From assembly GCA_025808375.1 (NCBI GenBank), contig CP061009.1, forward strand, positions 620,001 through 684,000: a DNA stretch of 64,000 nt, given 5' to 3'. Of this stretch, positions 50,064-60,230 are shown piece after piece; positions within the stretch are counted from its first letter, which is position 1, and each line of letters starts with the position of its first letter. The position numbers were made by a program, and so were the translations under genes. The stretch comes from Duncaniella muricolitica. Its GTDB lineage: Bacteria > Bacteroidota > Bacteroidia > Bacteroidales > Muribaculaceae. The notes under the pieces are model-generated. The model ran no database searches. It was not told the origin of the DNA and saw nothing but the letters and a program-made list of their open reading frames with translations.

Positions 50064-50094
50064 TTTGTTTATATGAATTATTATATTACCTTCG
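50064..50094 (+). promoter_or_regulatory. Promoter of KilA-N copy 2
   Basis: TTTG at 50064-50067, a 19-base spacer and TACCTTCG at 50087-50094 (one change from TAnnTTTG). A TAACTTTG overlapping the -33 box (50060-50067) could serve as an alternative -7 box. The first option gives a leader of about 38 bases. Confidence 0.6.
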
Positions 50095-50138
50095 CGTGAT
50101 ATAAAAACATAAATCAGATAGCTTTATACATCAACAGC

Positions 50139-50942
50139 ATGGCTAAAATCATAGTGCAGGATACAGAGGTCGGTGTCTTAAAAATAAACGGAGAGGATTA
50201 TATATGCCTTACCGATATGCTGCGAGCCAAGGATGGCGATTTTTTCATCACTGATTGGCTTCGCAACCGTAATACATTGGAGTATATAGGTATATGGGAA
50301 AAAATCTACAATCCTGATTTTAATTATGGCGAATTCGCCACAATTAAAAATCAATCCGGCCTTAACAGTTTCAAGATAAGTGTTAAAGAACTTGTAGCTC
50401 GAACCAACGCTATATCTTTGCAGGCAAAAGCCGGACGTTACGGAGGCACGTATGCTCATAAGGACATCGCTTTTGAATTTGCAATGTGGATAAGTCCTGA
50501 GTTCAAGATATATATTGTCAAGGAGTTCCAACGTCTAAAGGAAGAGGAACAGAGGCAACTCGGTTGGTCTGCGAAGCGGGAATTGTCAAAAATAAATTAT
50601 CTGATTCATACCGATGCCATAAAGCGCAATCTTATACCTGCCGAGATTACAAAGGCTCAGGCGAGTATCATTTATGCCAATGAAGCCGATGTGTTGAATG
50701 TAGCGATGTTTGGCATGACTGCGAAACAGTGGCGGGATGCAAATCCGGATTCTAAAGGTAATCTGCGTGATTATGCATCAATCAATGAGCTTATATGTCT
50801 CTCCAATATGGAGAATATAAATGCAGTGTTTATTAATCAGGGGATGCCGCAGCAGGAGCGTCTGATCAAGCTCAATCAGATTGCCATTCACCAGATGAGT
50901 GTGCTCGAAAGCGGTGATAACGATAGAAAATTGCTGAAATAG
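50139..50942 (+). CDS. KilA-N domain protein (copy 2)
   Basis: Paralog of the gene at 40588, 267 residues. The KilA-N half (INGEDYICLTDMLRAKDGDF, then DWLRNRNTLEYIGIWEKIYN) differs noticeably from copy 1, while the C-terminal 130 residues, from EEQRQLGWSAKRELSKINY to SGDNDRKLLK, are almost the same. Here there is no macro-domain gene behind it; the next gene is an unrelated TPR protein 178 bases on. AT-rich compared with its neighbours. The contrast suggests the DNA-recognition half evolves faster or was exchanged. Confidence 0.85.
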   Translation: MAKIIVQDTEVGVLKINGEDYICLTDMLRAKDGDFFITDWLRNRNTLEYIGIWEKIYNPDFNYGEFATIKNQSGLNSFKISVKELVARTNAISLQAKAGRYGGTYAHKDIAFEFAMWISPEFKIYIVKEFQRLKEEEQRQLGWSAKRELSKINYLIHTDAIKRNLIPAEITKAQASIIYANEADVLNVAMFGMTAKQWRDANPDSKGNLRDYASINELICLSNMENINAVFINQGMPQQERLIKLNQIAIHQMSVLESGDNDRKLLK

Positions 50943-51120
50943 GTCTCTTGGTATCATTAAAAATAAATAAATGAAACAATAAGTGGTTGAATTATAGGTC
51001 GGTTGTTTGTTATTGCGTAAGATGAGTTATATTTTTTGTTTCTTAAGATAAGAAATGTCGGGCTTTGGCACGATGTTTGCTTTGTTTGTTGTATATTTGC
51101 ATCTGAACACTTTAAATTAA

Positions 51121-53316
51121 ATGACTGACAATATCAATCTTTTTGACAATATAGACCGTTATCTTGCCCAGGGGCGTGTGAGCGCGGCTCTCGGCGAGTT
51201 TGACAATGCTGTGGCCGCTTATCCCGAGCTGGGCCGTTATTCGGGCGAGCTTGAAGGGCTGCGTCAGGGCTACGGCTACATGTCGGCCTACGCACTTCAG
51301 GGGCTTCCCGATCCGGGGTTGGCCGAGGCGCATGCCGGTGTGACAGAGGGCATACGCTCGCTTGCCGACTCGATGCATCGCACTCTGCGTATGAAGGATG
51401 CTCCGACGCTCTATTTCAACACTTTGCGCTATGAGCAGACCGCGCCGGCCGATATGCTGGTCACGTTGCTTGACGATTATGCCAAGACTAATCAGAAACT
51501 GTCGCTGGCGGCTCTTACCGAAAATCCGGCCAAGGCTTCGCGGGAGTTTGCCGCGAAGGCCGAGCAGTTGGAACGCCGCATATTCAACCGCGTGTGGACC
51601 ATCGGATCTCTCGCCGGACCCGATGAGGTGTCGCTGCGCGGGGCTATGGACGACATGTCGCTCCCGTCGTATTTCAAGTCGCTGATGGTCAGCGCGGTGT
51701 TTATGGGACTGATGGAGCAGTATGACGAGCGCAGGATGCTGTTTCTGATGGATGCCTATGCGTCGGCCGACGATGAGGTGTCGGTGAGGGCTCTCTGCGG
51801 GATGCTCGTGGGGATGTGGCTCTATCGTACGCGCCACATGTCGCAGCGTCTGCGCAATCGCCTGGCCGCTCTCAAGGATATGCCGGGATGGACTCGCGAC
51901 GTGCGCATGGCCACGATGCAGTTTGTGCGTTCGCGCGACACCGAGCGCATCACGCGCAAGTTTAACGAAGAGGTCATCCCCGAGATGATGAAGCTACGTC
52001 CGGAGATAGAGAAGCTCAAGGACCATCCGCTCGACCCGGAGGCCATGGAGGAGAATCCCGAATGGGCCGAGATGCTCGAAAAGTCAGGTGTGGCCGACCG
52101 TCTCAAGGAGTTGCAGGAGCTTCAGGAGGATGGCGGTGATGTGATGATGGCCACTTTCGGGCGGTTGAAGACCTTTGCTTTCTTCAACGACATCTCCAAT
52201 TGGTTCATGCCCTTCCGCACCAATCATCCACAGATAGCGTCGGGCGATGTGCCCGAAATCGACGCCCTGGTCGAAGTGATGGGTAACATACCGATGTTTT
52301 GCGACAATGACAAATATTCCATAGCTCTGTCGCTCGGCCAGATACCGCCGGTTCAGCGCGACATGATGCTCTCGCAACTGCGCATGCAGAGCGAGCAGCT
52401 CGATACGGTGCGTATGGCCGGAATGGGGGGCAAGCGCGGCGGCCGTGAGGAACTGGCCACCAACTATGTGCGCAACCTATACAGGTTTTTCAAACTGTTC
52501 AGGCGCAAGGGCGAGTTTTCCGACCCCTTTGCCATCGGACTCAACATACCCGCTATACCCGCGCTGGCTGATGAGTTTGACGACGCCGACACGCTCATGG
52601 TCATAGCTGAATTTTATTTCAAGCGTGGTTATTATGCCGACGCGCTCGACGTGTTCGGCCGTCTCGACTCGATGTCGGCCCCGTCGGCCGCCATCTGTCA
52701 GAAGATGGGCTACTGCGAGCAGCAGCTCGGCCGCCCGTCGGCCGCTCTGCGTCATTACGAGCAGGCCGACATGCTCGACTCGTCGAGCAACTGGACGGTG
52801 AGACGTCTGGCCTGGTGTTACCGCACGCTCGGGCAGTGGGACAAGGCCCTGGAGTGTTACCGCCGTCTGGCCGAGGAACGTCCCGACGATGTGAATCTCG
52901 CACTCAACACAGGCCTGTCGCTCGTAAAGCTGCGCCGTTATGACGAAGCGTTGCAATATCTGTTCAAGGCCGAGTTTCTCGGTTCGGGCACGGAGAAGGC
53001 CACCCGCGCGCTGGCCTGGTGTACGCTCCTCGGTGGCGACTATGACCGCTGTGTCAAATACACGGCCACGCTTCTCGCCGGAGCCTCGCCTCGTCCCGGC
53101 GACTATATCAACGCCGGACACCTGAGTCTGCTCACCGGCCATCCCGGCGAGGCTGTCGACCATTATGTCGATGCCATCAAGGCCATGGATGGTGATGTCG
53201 ACCGCTTCATGCGCACTCTTAATGACGATCGCCTGACGGTGACGGCTCTTGCCGATGTCGACCCGAGGCTGATGGCTATTGTCATGGACAAGTCAATCGC
53301 GGTAAGTTCAAATTAA
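51121..53316 (+). CDS. Large tetratricopeptide repeat protein
   Basis: A 731-residue protein without signal peptide. The first 450 residues are helical and not assigned to a family I know. The C-terminal part (about 490-700) contains TPR units such as AEFYFKRGYYADALDVFGRL, MGYCEQQLGRPSAALRHYEQ, LAWCYRTLGQWDKALECYRR and LALNTGLSLVKLRRYDEALQ. It probably serves as a protein-binding scaffold. A -7 box TATATTTG lies at 51092-51099. The M3 peptidase gene follows after 19 bases and may be co-transcribed. Confidence 0.75.
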   Translation: MTDNINLFDNIDRYLAQGRVSAALGEFDNAVAAYPELGRYSGELEGLRQGYGYMSAYALQGLPDPGLAEAHAGVTEGIRSLADSMHRTLRMKDAPTLYFNTLRYEQTAPADMLVTLLDDYAKTNQKLSLAALTENPAKASREFAAKAEQLERRIFNRVWTIGSLAGPDEVSLRGAMDDMSLPSYFKSLMVSAVFMGLMEQYDERRMLFLMDAYASADDEVSVRALCGMLVGMWLYRTRHMSQRLRNRLAALKDMPGWTRDVRMATMQFVRSRDTERITRKFNEEVIPEMMKLRPEIEKLKDHPLDPEAMEENPEWAEMLEKSGVADRLKELQELQEDGGDVMMATFGRLKTFAFFNDISNWFMPFRTNHPQIASGDVPEIDALVEVMGNIPMFCDNDKYSIALSLGQIPPVQRDMMLSQLRMQSEQLDTVRMAGMGGKRGGREELATNYVRNLYRFFKLFRRKGEFSDPFAIGLNIPAIPALADEFDDADTLMVIAEFYFKRGYYADALDVFGRLDSMSAPSAAICQKMGYCEQQLGRPSAALRHYEQADMLDSSSNWTVRRLAWCYRTLGQWDKALECYRRLAEERPDDVNLALNTGLSLVKLRRYDEALQYLFKAEFLGSGTEKATRALAWCTLLGGDYDRCVKYTATLLAGASPRPGDYINAGHLSLLTGHPGEAVDHYVDAIKAMDGDVDRFMRTLNDDRLTVTALADVDPRLMAIVMDKSIAVSSN

Positions 53317-53335
53317 ACACATAAAATAAAATACA

Positions 53336-55459
53336 GTGCAAAAAAACATCCTGGCGGCTGTAGCCGTCGCAACAAGCATTATGACACAAGCTCAGAATCC
53401 ATTTTTCGAGGAGTTCAAAGGCACTCCTCACGGCACGGCACCGTTTGACCGTATAGACATATCGCACTATGAGCCGGCGGTAGACCGCGGCATCAGGCTC
53501 GGACTCAAGGCCATTGACGACATCGTGGCCAATCCGGAGGCTCCGACGTTTGAAAATACCATCGTGGCCCTCGAAAATTCGGATCGCGAACTTGACCGAG
53601 TGCTTAACGTGTTCTATCCCCTTGAGTCGGCTCTCAGCGACGACGCTGTGATGGAACTGTCGGTGAAACTCACTCCGCGTCTGTCGGACTACTCCACCTC
53701 CATCTCGCTCAACGAAGGGTTGTGGAAGCGCATCAAGGCCGTGCATGACAGTGCCGACACCACGCGTCTCTCGGCCGAGGACAAGATGCTGCTCAAGCGC
53801 ACATATGAGTCGTTTACGCGCAACGGCGCGCTTCTTGAGGGTGCCGACCGCGAGACTTACAGCAAACTGTCGTCGCGTCTGAGCGAGCTGACCACCATGT
53901 TTGGCCAGAATGTGCTCAAGGAACTCAACACCTATAAGATATGGCTTACGGCCGATGATCTCGACGGTCTCACCGAAAGCTCTATCGAGGCCGCCGCACT
54001 TGCAGCCAAGGAGGAGGGCCGCGAAGGAGAATATCTCTTCACGCTCGATGCTCCGGTGTATATGTCGTTCATGAAAAACAGCTCGCGCCGCGACCTGCGT
54101 GAGAAGATGTACAGGCTTTACAGCGGTCGCAACTCCAAGGGAGAGTATAACAACATCCCTGTGCTCAAAGAGATTGCCGCCACACGTCTTGCCATCGCCA
54201 AGCTGCTCGGCTATAAGAATTATGCCCAGTATAAGCTGGCCAACACCATGGCCGCGACTCCCGAGAATGTATACAATCTGCTCAACTCGCTGCGCGACGC
54301 CTATCGCCCCGCGCAGAAAAAGGAGTTTGAGGAGCTCAAGGCCTATGCCACCAAGCTCGAGGGCCATCCCGTCGACATCAAGCCCTGGGATTACAGCTAT
54401 TATTCCAACAAGCTGCGCAATGCCAAGTATGCCTACGACGAGGAGGAGATGCGTCCCTATTTCGAGCTCAACAGTGTGATTGACGGCGTGTTTGGTCTTG
54501 CCACCAAGCTCTATGGTGTGACATTTGAGAAAAACAGTGAGATACCCGTGTATCATCCCGACGTCACAGCCTTTGATGTCAAGGATAAGGACGGCAGCTA
54601 TCTCGGAGTGATATACACCGACTTCTTCCCCCGCGCCAGCAAGCGTTCGGGCGCATGGATGACCGAGTTCAAAGGTCAGCACATGGAGGCCGACGGCACC
54701 GATTCGCGTCCTCACGTGACGATAGTCATGAACTTCACAAAGCCCACCGAGACCAAGCCATCGCTTCTCACTCCCTATGAGGTCGAGACATTCCTCCACG
54801 AGTTTGGCCACGGTCTGCACGGACTGCTCACCAAGGCAAAATACGGTTCTCTGTCAGGCACCAACGTGCTGCATGACTTTGTGGAACTCCCCTCGCAGTT
54901 TAACGAAAACTATCTGACCGAGAAAGAGTTTCTCGACGGCTTCGCGCGCCATTATGAGACAGGCGATTCAATCCCCGCCGAACTTGTGGACCGTCTCATA
55001 GCCTCCGCACAGTTTGGTGCGGCCTATGCATGTCTGCGTCAGCTCAGCTTCGGACTTCTCGACATGGCATGGCACACTATCACAGAGCCTGTGGATGACG
55101 CTGCCAAGTTTGAGAACGACGCCATTGAGTCGGTGGCCATGTTTGAGCCTATCGAGGGTCTGCAGTTCGCTCCGACATTCAGCCACATATTTGCCGGCGG
55201 ATATGCTGCGGGATATTATGGTTACAAATGGGCCGAGGTGCTCGACGCCGATGCGTTTGCTCATTTCAAGGAGCATGGCATCTTTGACCGCGAGACAGCC
55301 GACTCATTCCGCGACAATATTCTCAGCCGAGGCGGCACCGAGGACCCGGCCGTGCTCTATCGTCGCTTCCGCGGCCATGACGCCACTATCGACGCACTGC
55401 TAAAGCGCGACGGCATCACTCCGGAGACAACCATTTCGGATGTCAGAAAGAAGGATTGA
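53336..55459 (+). CDS. M3 family zinc peptidase (oligopeptidase A / Dcp-like)
   Basis: Zinc oligopeptidase of 707 residues with HEFGHGLHGLL near residue 487 and the third zinc ligand Glu downstream in HDFVELPSQFNENYLT. It starts with GTG at 53336 (MQKNILAAVAVATSIMTQAQ), which gives a plausible signal peptide; no better ATG is in frame. So it acts in the periplasm on peptides. Length and order of motifs match peptidyl-dipeptidase Dcp. The gene is convergent with miaA and a perfect long hairpin separates them. Confidence 0.9.
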   Translation: MQKNILAAVAVATSIMTQAQNPFFEEFKGTPHGTAPFDRIDISHYEPAVDRGIRLGLKAIDDIVANPEAPTFENTIVALENSDRELDRVLNVFYPLESALSDDAVMELSVKLTPRLSDYSTSISLNEGLWKRIKAVHDSADTTRLSAEDKMLLKRTYESFTRNGALLEGADRETYSKLSSRLSELTTMFGQNVLKELNTYKIWLTADDLDGLTESSIEAAALAAKEEGREGEYLFTLDAPVYMSFMKNSSRRDLREKMYRLYSGRNSKGEYNNIPVLKEIAATRLAIAKLLGYKNYAQYKLANTMAATPENVYNLLNSLRDAYRPAQKKEFEELKAYATKLEGHPVDIKPWDYSYYSNKLRNAKYAYDEEEMRPYFELNSVIDGVFGLATKLYGVTFEKNSEIPVYHPDVTAFDVKDKDGSYLGVIYTDFFPRASKRSGAWMTEFKGQHMEADGTDSRPHVTIVMNFTKPTETKPSLLTPYEVETFLHEFGHGLHGLLTKAKYGSLSGTNVLHDFVELPSQFNENYLTEKEFLDGFARHYETGDSIPAELVDRLIASAQFGAAYACLRQLSFGLLDMAWHTITEPVDDAAKFENDAIESVAMFEPIEGLQFAPTFSHIFAGGYAAGYYGYKWAEVLDADAFAHFKEHGIFDRETADSFRDNILSRGGTEDPAVLYRRFRGHDATIDALLKRDGITPETTISDVRKKD

Positions 55460-55473
55460 TAACCGATATTGAA

Positions 55474-55581
55474 GAGATACAAACGGACAAAAGTCTCAAA
55501 AGTCACAAAAGGGATTGAATAGTCTTGGTTGATTATTCAATCCCTTTTGTGACTTTTGAGACTTTTGTCCGTTTGTATCTC
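55474..55581. repeat. Perfect 47-bp-armed hairpin between M3 peptidase and miaA (family A)
   Basis: Arms 55474-55520 and 55535-55581 are exact reverse complements with a 14-base loop. The left arm starts GAGATACAAACGGACAAAAG; the CGG variant is mirrored in the right arm. The right arm overlaps the miaA stop codon (55580-55582). Suited to bidirectional termination. Confidence 0.9.
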
Positions 55582-56524
55582 ATGTTAAAATACTTCGTGT
55601 AAATTCTTCGGGAGACAGGGTCGATGGGAGCCATGTGATGATCGGGGTGGTGAAGGGGAGGCCGGCACGGGTGTAGGCGTCGGCAAGGCGTCGCTCCATG
55701 CCGCGAAACCATGTCATCTGACGCTTGGCAAACTGGTGGATGGCTATCTCGAGCTGCGACACCATTTCGTCGTAGGTGAGGCGGCCTATGAGGTGAAGAG
55801 TGAGATATTTGTATTCGAGTCCGTAATATATGAGGTCGTCGGGTGCTATGCCCGAGTCGAGCAGACGTCTTACTTCGTCGAGCATGCCGGCGTCGAGGCG
55901 TGCGCGAAGACGTTGGCTGATGCGGCGGCGTCGGGTGTCACGGTCCACGTCAACGCCTATCACGAGAGCGTCGGCTATGGGATGGGGCTCGGCCGAGGCG
56001 GCCGCTTCGGGATGCTGATGATAGTAGGTCTGAATCTCGATGGCACGTATGGCCCGCTGGCATGTGTCGACGTCGGTGACGTTGTGGAGAGTTTTCATCG
56101 AGGCGAGCAGTTCGGTCAGTTCTTCGAGCGATTTGCCTCGGAGCGAGGCTCTGAGCGAAGGGTTTTCGGGCACTTCGGGGAGCGAGAGCCCTTTGAGCAC
56201 GCTTTCCACATATAGGCCGGTGCCGCCGCAGAGTATCGGAGTCTTGCCGCGCGCGATGATGTCGGCATAGGCTTCACGGTAGTCGCGGAGATATTCAAAG
56301 AGATTGTATTTGTATCCGGCCGGACATATGTCTATCAGATGGACAGGCACGTCGCCATATTCCTCGAGGTCTTTGCCTGTGCCGAGATCCATGCCGCGGT
56401 ATATCTGTCGCGAGTCGGCACTGATGATTTCGCCGTCGATGGCGCGCGCCAGGTCGACGGCCCGGCGTGTCTTGCCCGAGGCGGTCGGTCCGGTGATTAC
56501 TATGAGCTTGTGTTGCGTGCTCAT
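55580..56524 (-). CDS. miaA: tRNA dimethylallyltransferase
   Basis: Adds a dimethylallyl group to A37 of tRNAs reading U-initial codons. The 314-residue protein has the P-loop ITGPTASGKTRRAVDLA near residue 10, EIISADSRQIYRGMDLGTGK, ILCGGTGLYVESVLKG and the C-terminal RQMTWFRGMERR. The start at 56524 (MSTQHKLIV) is chosen because it overlaps the preceding gene's stop (ATGA); a longer frame to 56608 lies wholly inside that gene. Its stop lies in the long hairpin. Confidence 0.94.
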   Translation of the reverse strand: MSTQHKLIVITGPTASGKTRRAVDLARAIDGEIISADSRQIYRGMDLGTGKDLEEYGDVPVHLIDICPAGYKYNLFEYLRDYREAYADIIARGKTPILCGGTGLYVESVLKGLSLPEVPENPSLRASLRGKSLEELTELLASMKTLHNVTDVDTCQRAIRAIEIQTYYHQHPEAAASAEPHPIADALVIGVDVDRDTRRRRISQRLRARLDAGMLDEVRRLLDSGIAPDDLIYYGLEYKYLTLHLIGRLTYDEMVSQLEIAIHQFAKRQMTWFRGMERRLADAYTRAGLPFTTPIITWLPSTLSPEEFTRSILT

Positions 56525-57849
56525 GATTTTACGGTATAGATGCTGCGCCAGAGTTTGCGCAGGCGGAAGAATCGTTTGTCCTCGTTGAGACGCGCCACGT
56601 CGAGCCATTTGGGCGAATTGAAGTCCACGTCCCAGTCACATATGCCGTCGAGGCGGAATATGGGGTGATAGTTTTTTACCTTATATAGACGGCGGCCTTC
56701 GGCATCGTAGGTTTTCCATGCCATTGTGATGGTGTGGAGCCGGTGTATCTCCGAGGCGAGCATGGGTGTGAGCTCACGGTTGTGGAGCAGACGCTCTACC
56801 TGTGAGAGATTGTACCAGCGTCCGCGCAGGGCCGACTTCTCCATGGTCGACGTGGAGTCGGGGCAACAGATGTAATGAAACGTGTTGCGTTCGCCCGAAG
56901 CCTCGCGCGATTCATACATGAAGCGCATCGTGAAGTCTTTGTCGTCCATGCGGCTGATGTCGCGCAGACATGTGGTGGCTTTTTCGATGGAAACCTCTTT
57001 GTGATATCCTAAGGTTACGGTGGCGGGGGTGTCGTAGAGATAGCCGTCGGGGGTGTCGTTATACTCCTCTTCGCGCGCGAGATAAAATTTGTCGCCCGAG
57101 ATGAGCAGTATTCTTATGCTTGTCAGTGCACCCTGACTCAAGTCGTTGGCATTGTTGTCCTGGCAATAGTAGACCCAAAGCGTGAAGCAACGGGCTCCGA
57201 GATAGAACACCGAAATCAGATAGAGTATGACGGGTATCCAGCCGAAGAAGAACCGGTCGGGGATGTTGATGTTGACATTGATGTAGAAATATGTATAATA
57301 GCCCCACGCTATGATGGTGAGCACACCAGAGATGCCGAGCATGAAGTAACGCTGGTAGCGGCTCTCCTGACTGAATATCTTGCCGAGGAGTCCTCGTTCA
57401 GAGATGGAGCCGAGGTTGTTGACACACCGCTGGCACGCGCTGTAACGTTTGCCTCGGATGTGGGACCATGCTGTGGTGAGAAACACCACCGGAGCCACTA
57501 TGAGCAGTGTCACAAAGGGTATGGCGGTGTTGATTGTTTCGTCGTCATACAGATACCAGATGACTCCGCGAGCATAGATGATACTTATTATAATCATTAT
57601 AATGGCGGAGTAAAACAGTGAACGTGTGGCGATGGTGAGTATGAGCGGACAAACGGCAGTGTGCGAACGCAGCGACGCTCGGTCATATGCAAGCAGACCG
57701 CAGGCAAGGGCCAGCGATATAAGGGGGATAAGGAGCGGCCGGATGTATACGCTCAGCAGTATGGGCAGGCTCAGTGCGCCTCCTGCGATGACCCAGTTGA
57801 GCCACAGATCGAATATTGCGGTTTCGTGAGTGTGATTCTTTGTGGACAT
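56521..57849 (-). CDS. Hypothetical six-helix membrane protein
   Basis: A 442-residue protein with about six hydrophobic helices in its first half (near 13-33, 36-53, 68-94, 108-128, 168-190 and 202-228). The soluble C-terminal half contains SIRILLISGDKFYLAREEEY and ends IFRLDGICDWDVDFNSPKWL. A CxxC (SACQRCVNNLG) lies in the loop after helix four. I do not recognise the family. The gene overlaps miaA by four bases, so both are translated from one mRNA, but a functional link to tRNA modification is not implied. Confidence 0.7.
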   Translation of the reverse strand: MSTKNHTHETAIFDLWLNWVIAGGALSLPILLSVYIRPLLIPLISLALACGLLAYDRASLRSHTAVCPLILTIATRSLFYSAIIMIIISIIYARGVIWYLYDDETINTAIPFVTLLIVAPVVFLTTAWSHIRGKRYSACQRCVNNLGSISERGLLGKIFSQESRYQRYFMLGISGVLTIIAWGYYTYFYINVNINIPDRFFFGWIPVILYLISVFYLGARCFTLWVYYCQDNNANDLSQGALTSIRILLISGDKFYLAREEEYNDTPDGYLYDTPATVTLGYHKEVSIEKATTCLRDISRMDDKDFTMRFMYESREASGERNTFHYICCPDSTSTMEKSALRGRWYNLSQVERLLHNRELTPMLASEIHRLHTITMAWKTYDAEGRRLYKVKNYHPIFRLDGICDWDVDFNSPKWLDVARLNEDKRFFRLRKLWRSIYTVKS

Positions 57850-57962
57850 GTGTGTATACTTCAGTTGAAGTGAGGTGTGGGGATGACGGATTGATAGTCG
57901 AGGGGCCGAGAGGGATTAAAATTGCGTTGAAAGTGTTTTTTTGTTGTATGGCAGGTTTGTAT

Positions 57963-60167
57963 TTACATATTTTTGTTGAAGTAGTCGAGCATTTTGGAGT
58001 AAACGTTCAGACGTGTGTCGCAACCGTTGATCGAGTGGTTCATATTGGGGTAAAGAAACATGTCGCAGAAACGGCCGTATGATTGCATAACGGACACATA
58101 CTGCATAGTGTTTAGGAGGTGCACGTTGTCATCGGCGGTGCCGTGCATGAGCAGTAGCGGTATGTTCATGTCTTTCAGGCGGTTGATGGGCGAGGAGTCA
58201 CGATAACCTTCTTCATTTTCCTGCGGAGTGAGCATGTAACGCTCGGAGTAAACGGTGTCGTAGTAACGCCAGTCGGTTACCGGGGCGATGGCTACGGCGC
58301 AAGCGAAGGGTGATGTCGGTGTGGAGACGGTCATGAGAGTCTGGTAGCCTCCGTAGCTCCAACCTGTGAGTCCTATGCGGTCGGCGTCGATATAGGGGAG
58401 CGATGCAGCCCAGCGAGCAGCACCCTGGATGTCGATGGTCTCGTAATGGCCGAGGTTTTTATACACGATTGTCTCCCATTTGCGTCCTTTGCCGCCTGTG
58501 CCGCGGGGGTCGACACACATCACCACGTAGCCGTGCATGGCGGCATACTGTGTCCAGTCGACGCTCCAGCGGTCGAGCACTTGCTGCGAGCCCGGGCCGC
58601 TGTATTGGGTTATGATGAGCGGATAGCGGCGCGAGGCGTCCATATTGACGGGCTTGATGATATAGGCGTCCATGGTGATGCCTTCGGCTGTGGTCACTGT
58701 GATAAACTCGGGCTTGGGGGCCGAGGCATATTTCTGAGCAAGGCCGGCATTGTCCTCGAGCACGCGCACTTTCTTGTCGGCCGGTGCTGTGTAGAGTGTG
58801 CACGATGGTGGTGTGGTGGCGTTGCTGTAGGTGACTGCATAGTGGTCCATCGAGGGGGCAAACCATGCCGAGGCGTTGCCGTTGGCTGGGGTGAGATGCT
58901 TGGTCACGCCTTTGGCGTCGATGCGCGTCACCACGCGGTTGATGGGACCTGTGGCTGTGGTCTGGAAGTAATAGTTGCCTTTGGCATCGTAGCCGTAGAA
59001 GTCCTTGACGTCATAATCGCCCGATGTGACGGTCTTGAGCAACTGGCCTTCGTAGCTGTAGAGATAGGCGTGGGTGAAGCCTGTGCGGGCCGAGAGGAGC
59101 AGCATGCCCGAGGGGAGGAAGTTGAGGTTTTCATATGTGTCGGGATTGAGCCATGCGTCGCTCTGCTCGCTGAGGAGCGATTTGCACACGCCCGATTTGG
59201 GATTGACCGACAGGAGTTCCATGCGGGTCTGAGCGCGGTCGAGAGTGGTGACTATGAGTCGGCTGTCGGCCTGTGGAGTGTAGCTGATGCGGGGTATGTA
59301 TTCGATGTCGGAGGCCGGGAGAGAAAGGTCTTTGGTCTTGCGGTTGTCGATGTCGTAGCTGTGGAGCGAGACTTTGGAGTTGGGCTCTCCGGCCACGGGA
59401 TATTTGTAGGTGAAACTGCCGGGATAGAGGGCATACTGACGCATCGGGTCGCAGGCTCCTTCATATAGGGGGAAGGAGTAGGTGGGTACGTCGCTTTCGT
59501 TGTATTTCAGATAGCAGAGCGTAGAACAGTCGGGAGCCCAAGACATGGATGAGGCTGTCGAGAACTCTTCCTCATAGACCCAGTCGGGCACACCGTTTAT
59601 GACGGCATTGACGGCTCCGTCGGTTGTGACGGCGACTTCGGTGCCGTAGTCGAGTTTCTTGAGATAGATATTATTGTCACCGGCCACAAATGCCACCATA
59701 CGTCCGTCGGGCGAGAAGAGAGGCGCGCGCTGGGGCTGATGTTCGTCCGAGAGGGGAGTGAGTATGCGGGTGCGCAGTTCGTAGACATAGTAGACTGCGC
59801 GGGTGGAGCGGCGATAGATGGGCTCGACTGAGGTGGCAATGAGCAGTTTGGAGCCGTCGGGGCTCAGTGTGAAGCTCTGGATTGATGATATGTTTGTCTG
59901 CCGGGTGTGGGTGACATCCATCAGAGTCTCGACCTCGACTCCGTTGCGTATATCGTGTTTCACGACGCGCTTGCCGTCGTCAGATAGCCGGAGATAGTTT
60001 TGTCCGTCGGGTGTGAAGTAGGGCTTGGACACATAGCGGGCGGTGTTGCCGGGATATACATACGGAGCCATGTCGGCAAAGTCGCTGACATTGGCGCGCC
60101 TGGGGGCGGCCGAGAGGCTGAGAAGGCCGGTGGCGGCCATTAATATCGCTGAGGCTAATATCTTCAT
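57963..60167 (-). CDS. Dipeptidyl-peptidase IV (S9B prolyl oligopeptidase)
   Basis: Secreted or periplasmic serine peptidase of 734 residues removing Xaa-Pro dipeptides. After a signal peptide (about 1-20) an eight-bladed propeller (DPPIV_N) occupies residues 80-470, including YEEEFSTASSMSWAPD with the Glu pair that binds the peptide N-terminus. The hydrolase domain has the nucleophile in GLTGWSYGGYQTLM near 602, Asp in HGTADDNVHLLN and His in NMNHSINGCD. Together with DPP III and the M3 enzyme it indicates active peptide use. Confidence 0.93.
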   Translation of the reverse strand: MKILASAILMAATGLLSLSAAPRRANVSDFADMAPYVYPGNTARYVSKPYFTPDGQNYLRLSDDGKRVVKHDIRNGVEVETLMDVTHTRQTNISSIQSFTLSPDGSKLLIATSVEPIYRRSTRAVYYVYELRTRILTPLSDEHQPQRAPLFSPDGRMVAFVAGDNNIYLKKLDYGTEVAVTTDGAVNAVINGVPDWVYEEEFSTASSMSWAPDCSTLCYLKYNESDVPTYSFPLYEGACDPMRQYALYPGSFTYKYPVAGEPNSKVSLHSYDIDNRKTKDLSLPASDIEYIPRISYTPQADSRLIVTTLDRAQTRMELLSVNPKSGVCKSLLSEQSDAWLNPDTYENLNFLPSGMLLLSARTGFTHAYLYSYEGQLLKTVTSGDYDVKDFYGYDAKGNYYFQTTATGPINRVVTRIDAKGVTKHLTPANGNASAWFAPSMDHYAVTYSNATTPPSCTLYTAPADKKVRVLEDNAGLAQKYASAPKPEFITVTTAEGITMDAYIIKPVNMDASRRYPLIITQYSGPGSQQVLDRWSVDWTQYAAMHGYVVMCVDPRGTGGKGRKWETIVYKNLGHYETIDIQGAARWAASLPYIDADRIGLTGWSYGGYQTLMTVSTPTSPFACAVAIAPVTDWRYYDTVYSERYMLTPQENEEGYRDSSPINRLKDMNIPLLLMHGTADDNVHLLNTMQYVSVMQSYGRFCDMFLYPNMNHSINGCDTRLNVYSKMLDYFNKNM

Positions 60168-60230
60168 AATTATTTATGATGCTTGATTGACGGTGGTTGA
60201 AGTGGGGGAGGAGAATAGTGCATAGATGGC

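Noticed and set aside
53282..54820. A 512-codon open frame antisense to the M3 peptidase gene
   Set aside because: No recognisable domain. The sense strand encodes an intact zinc peptidase with HEFGH, so the antisense frame follows from codon bias.
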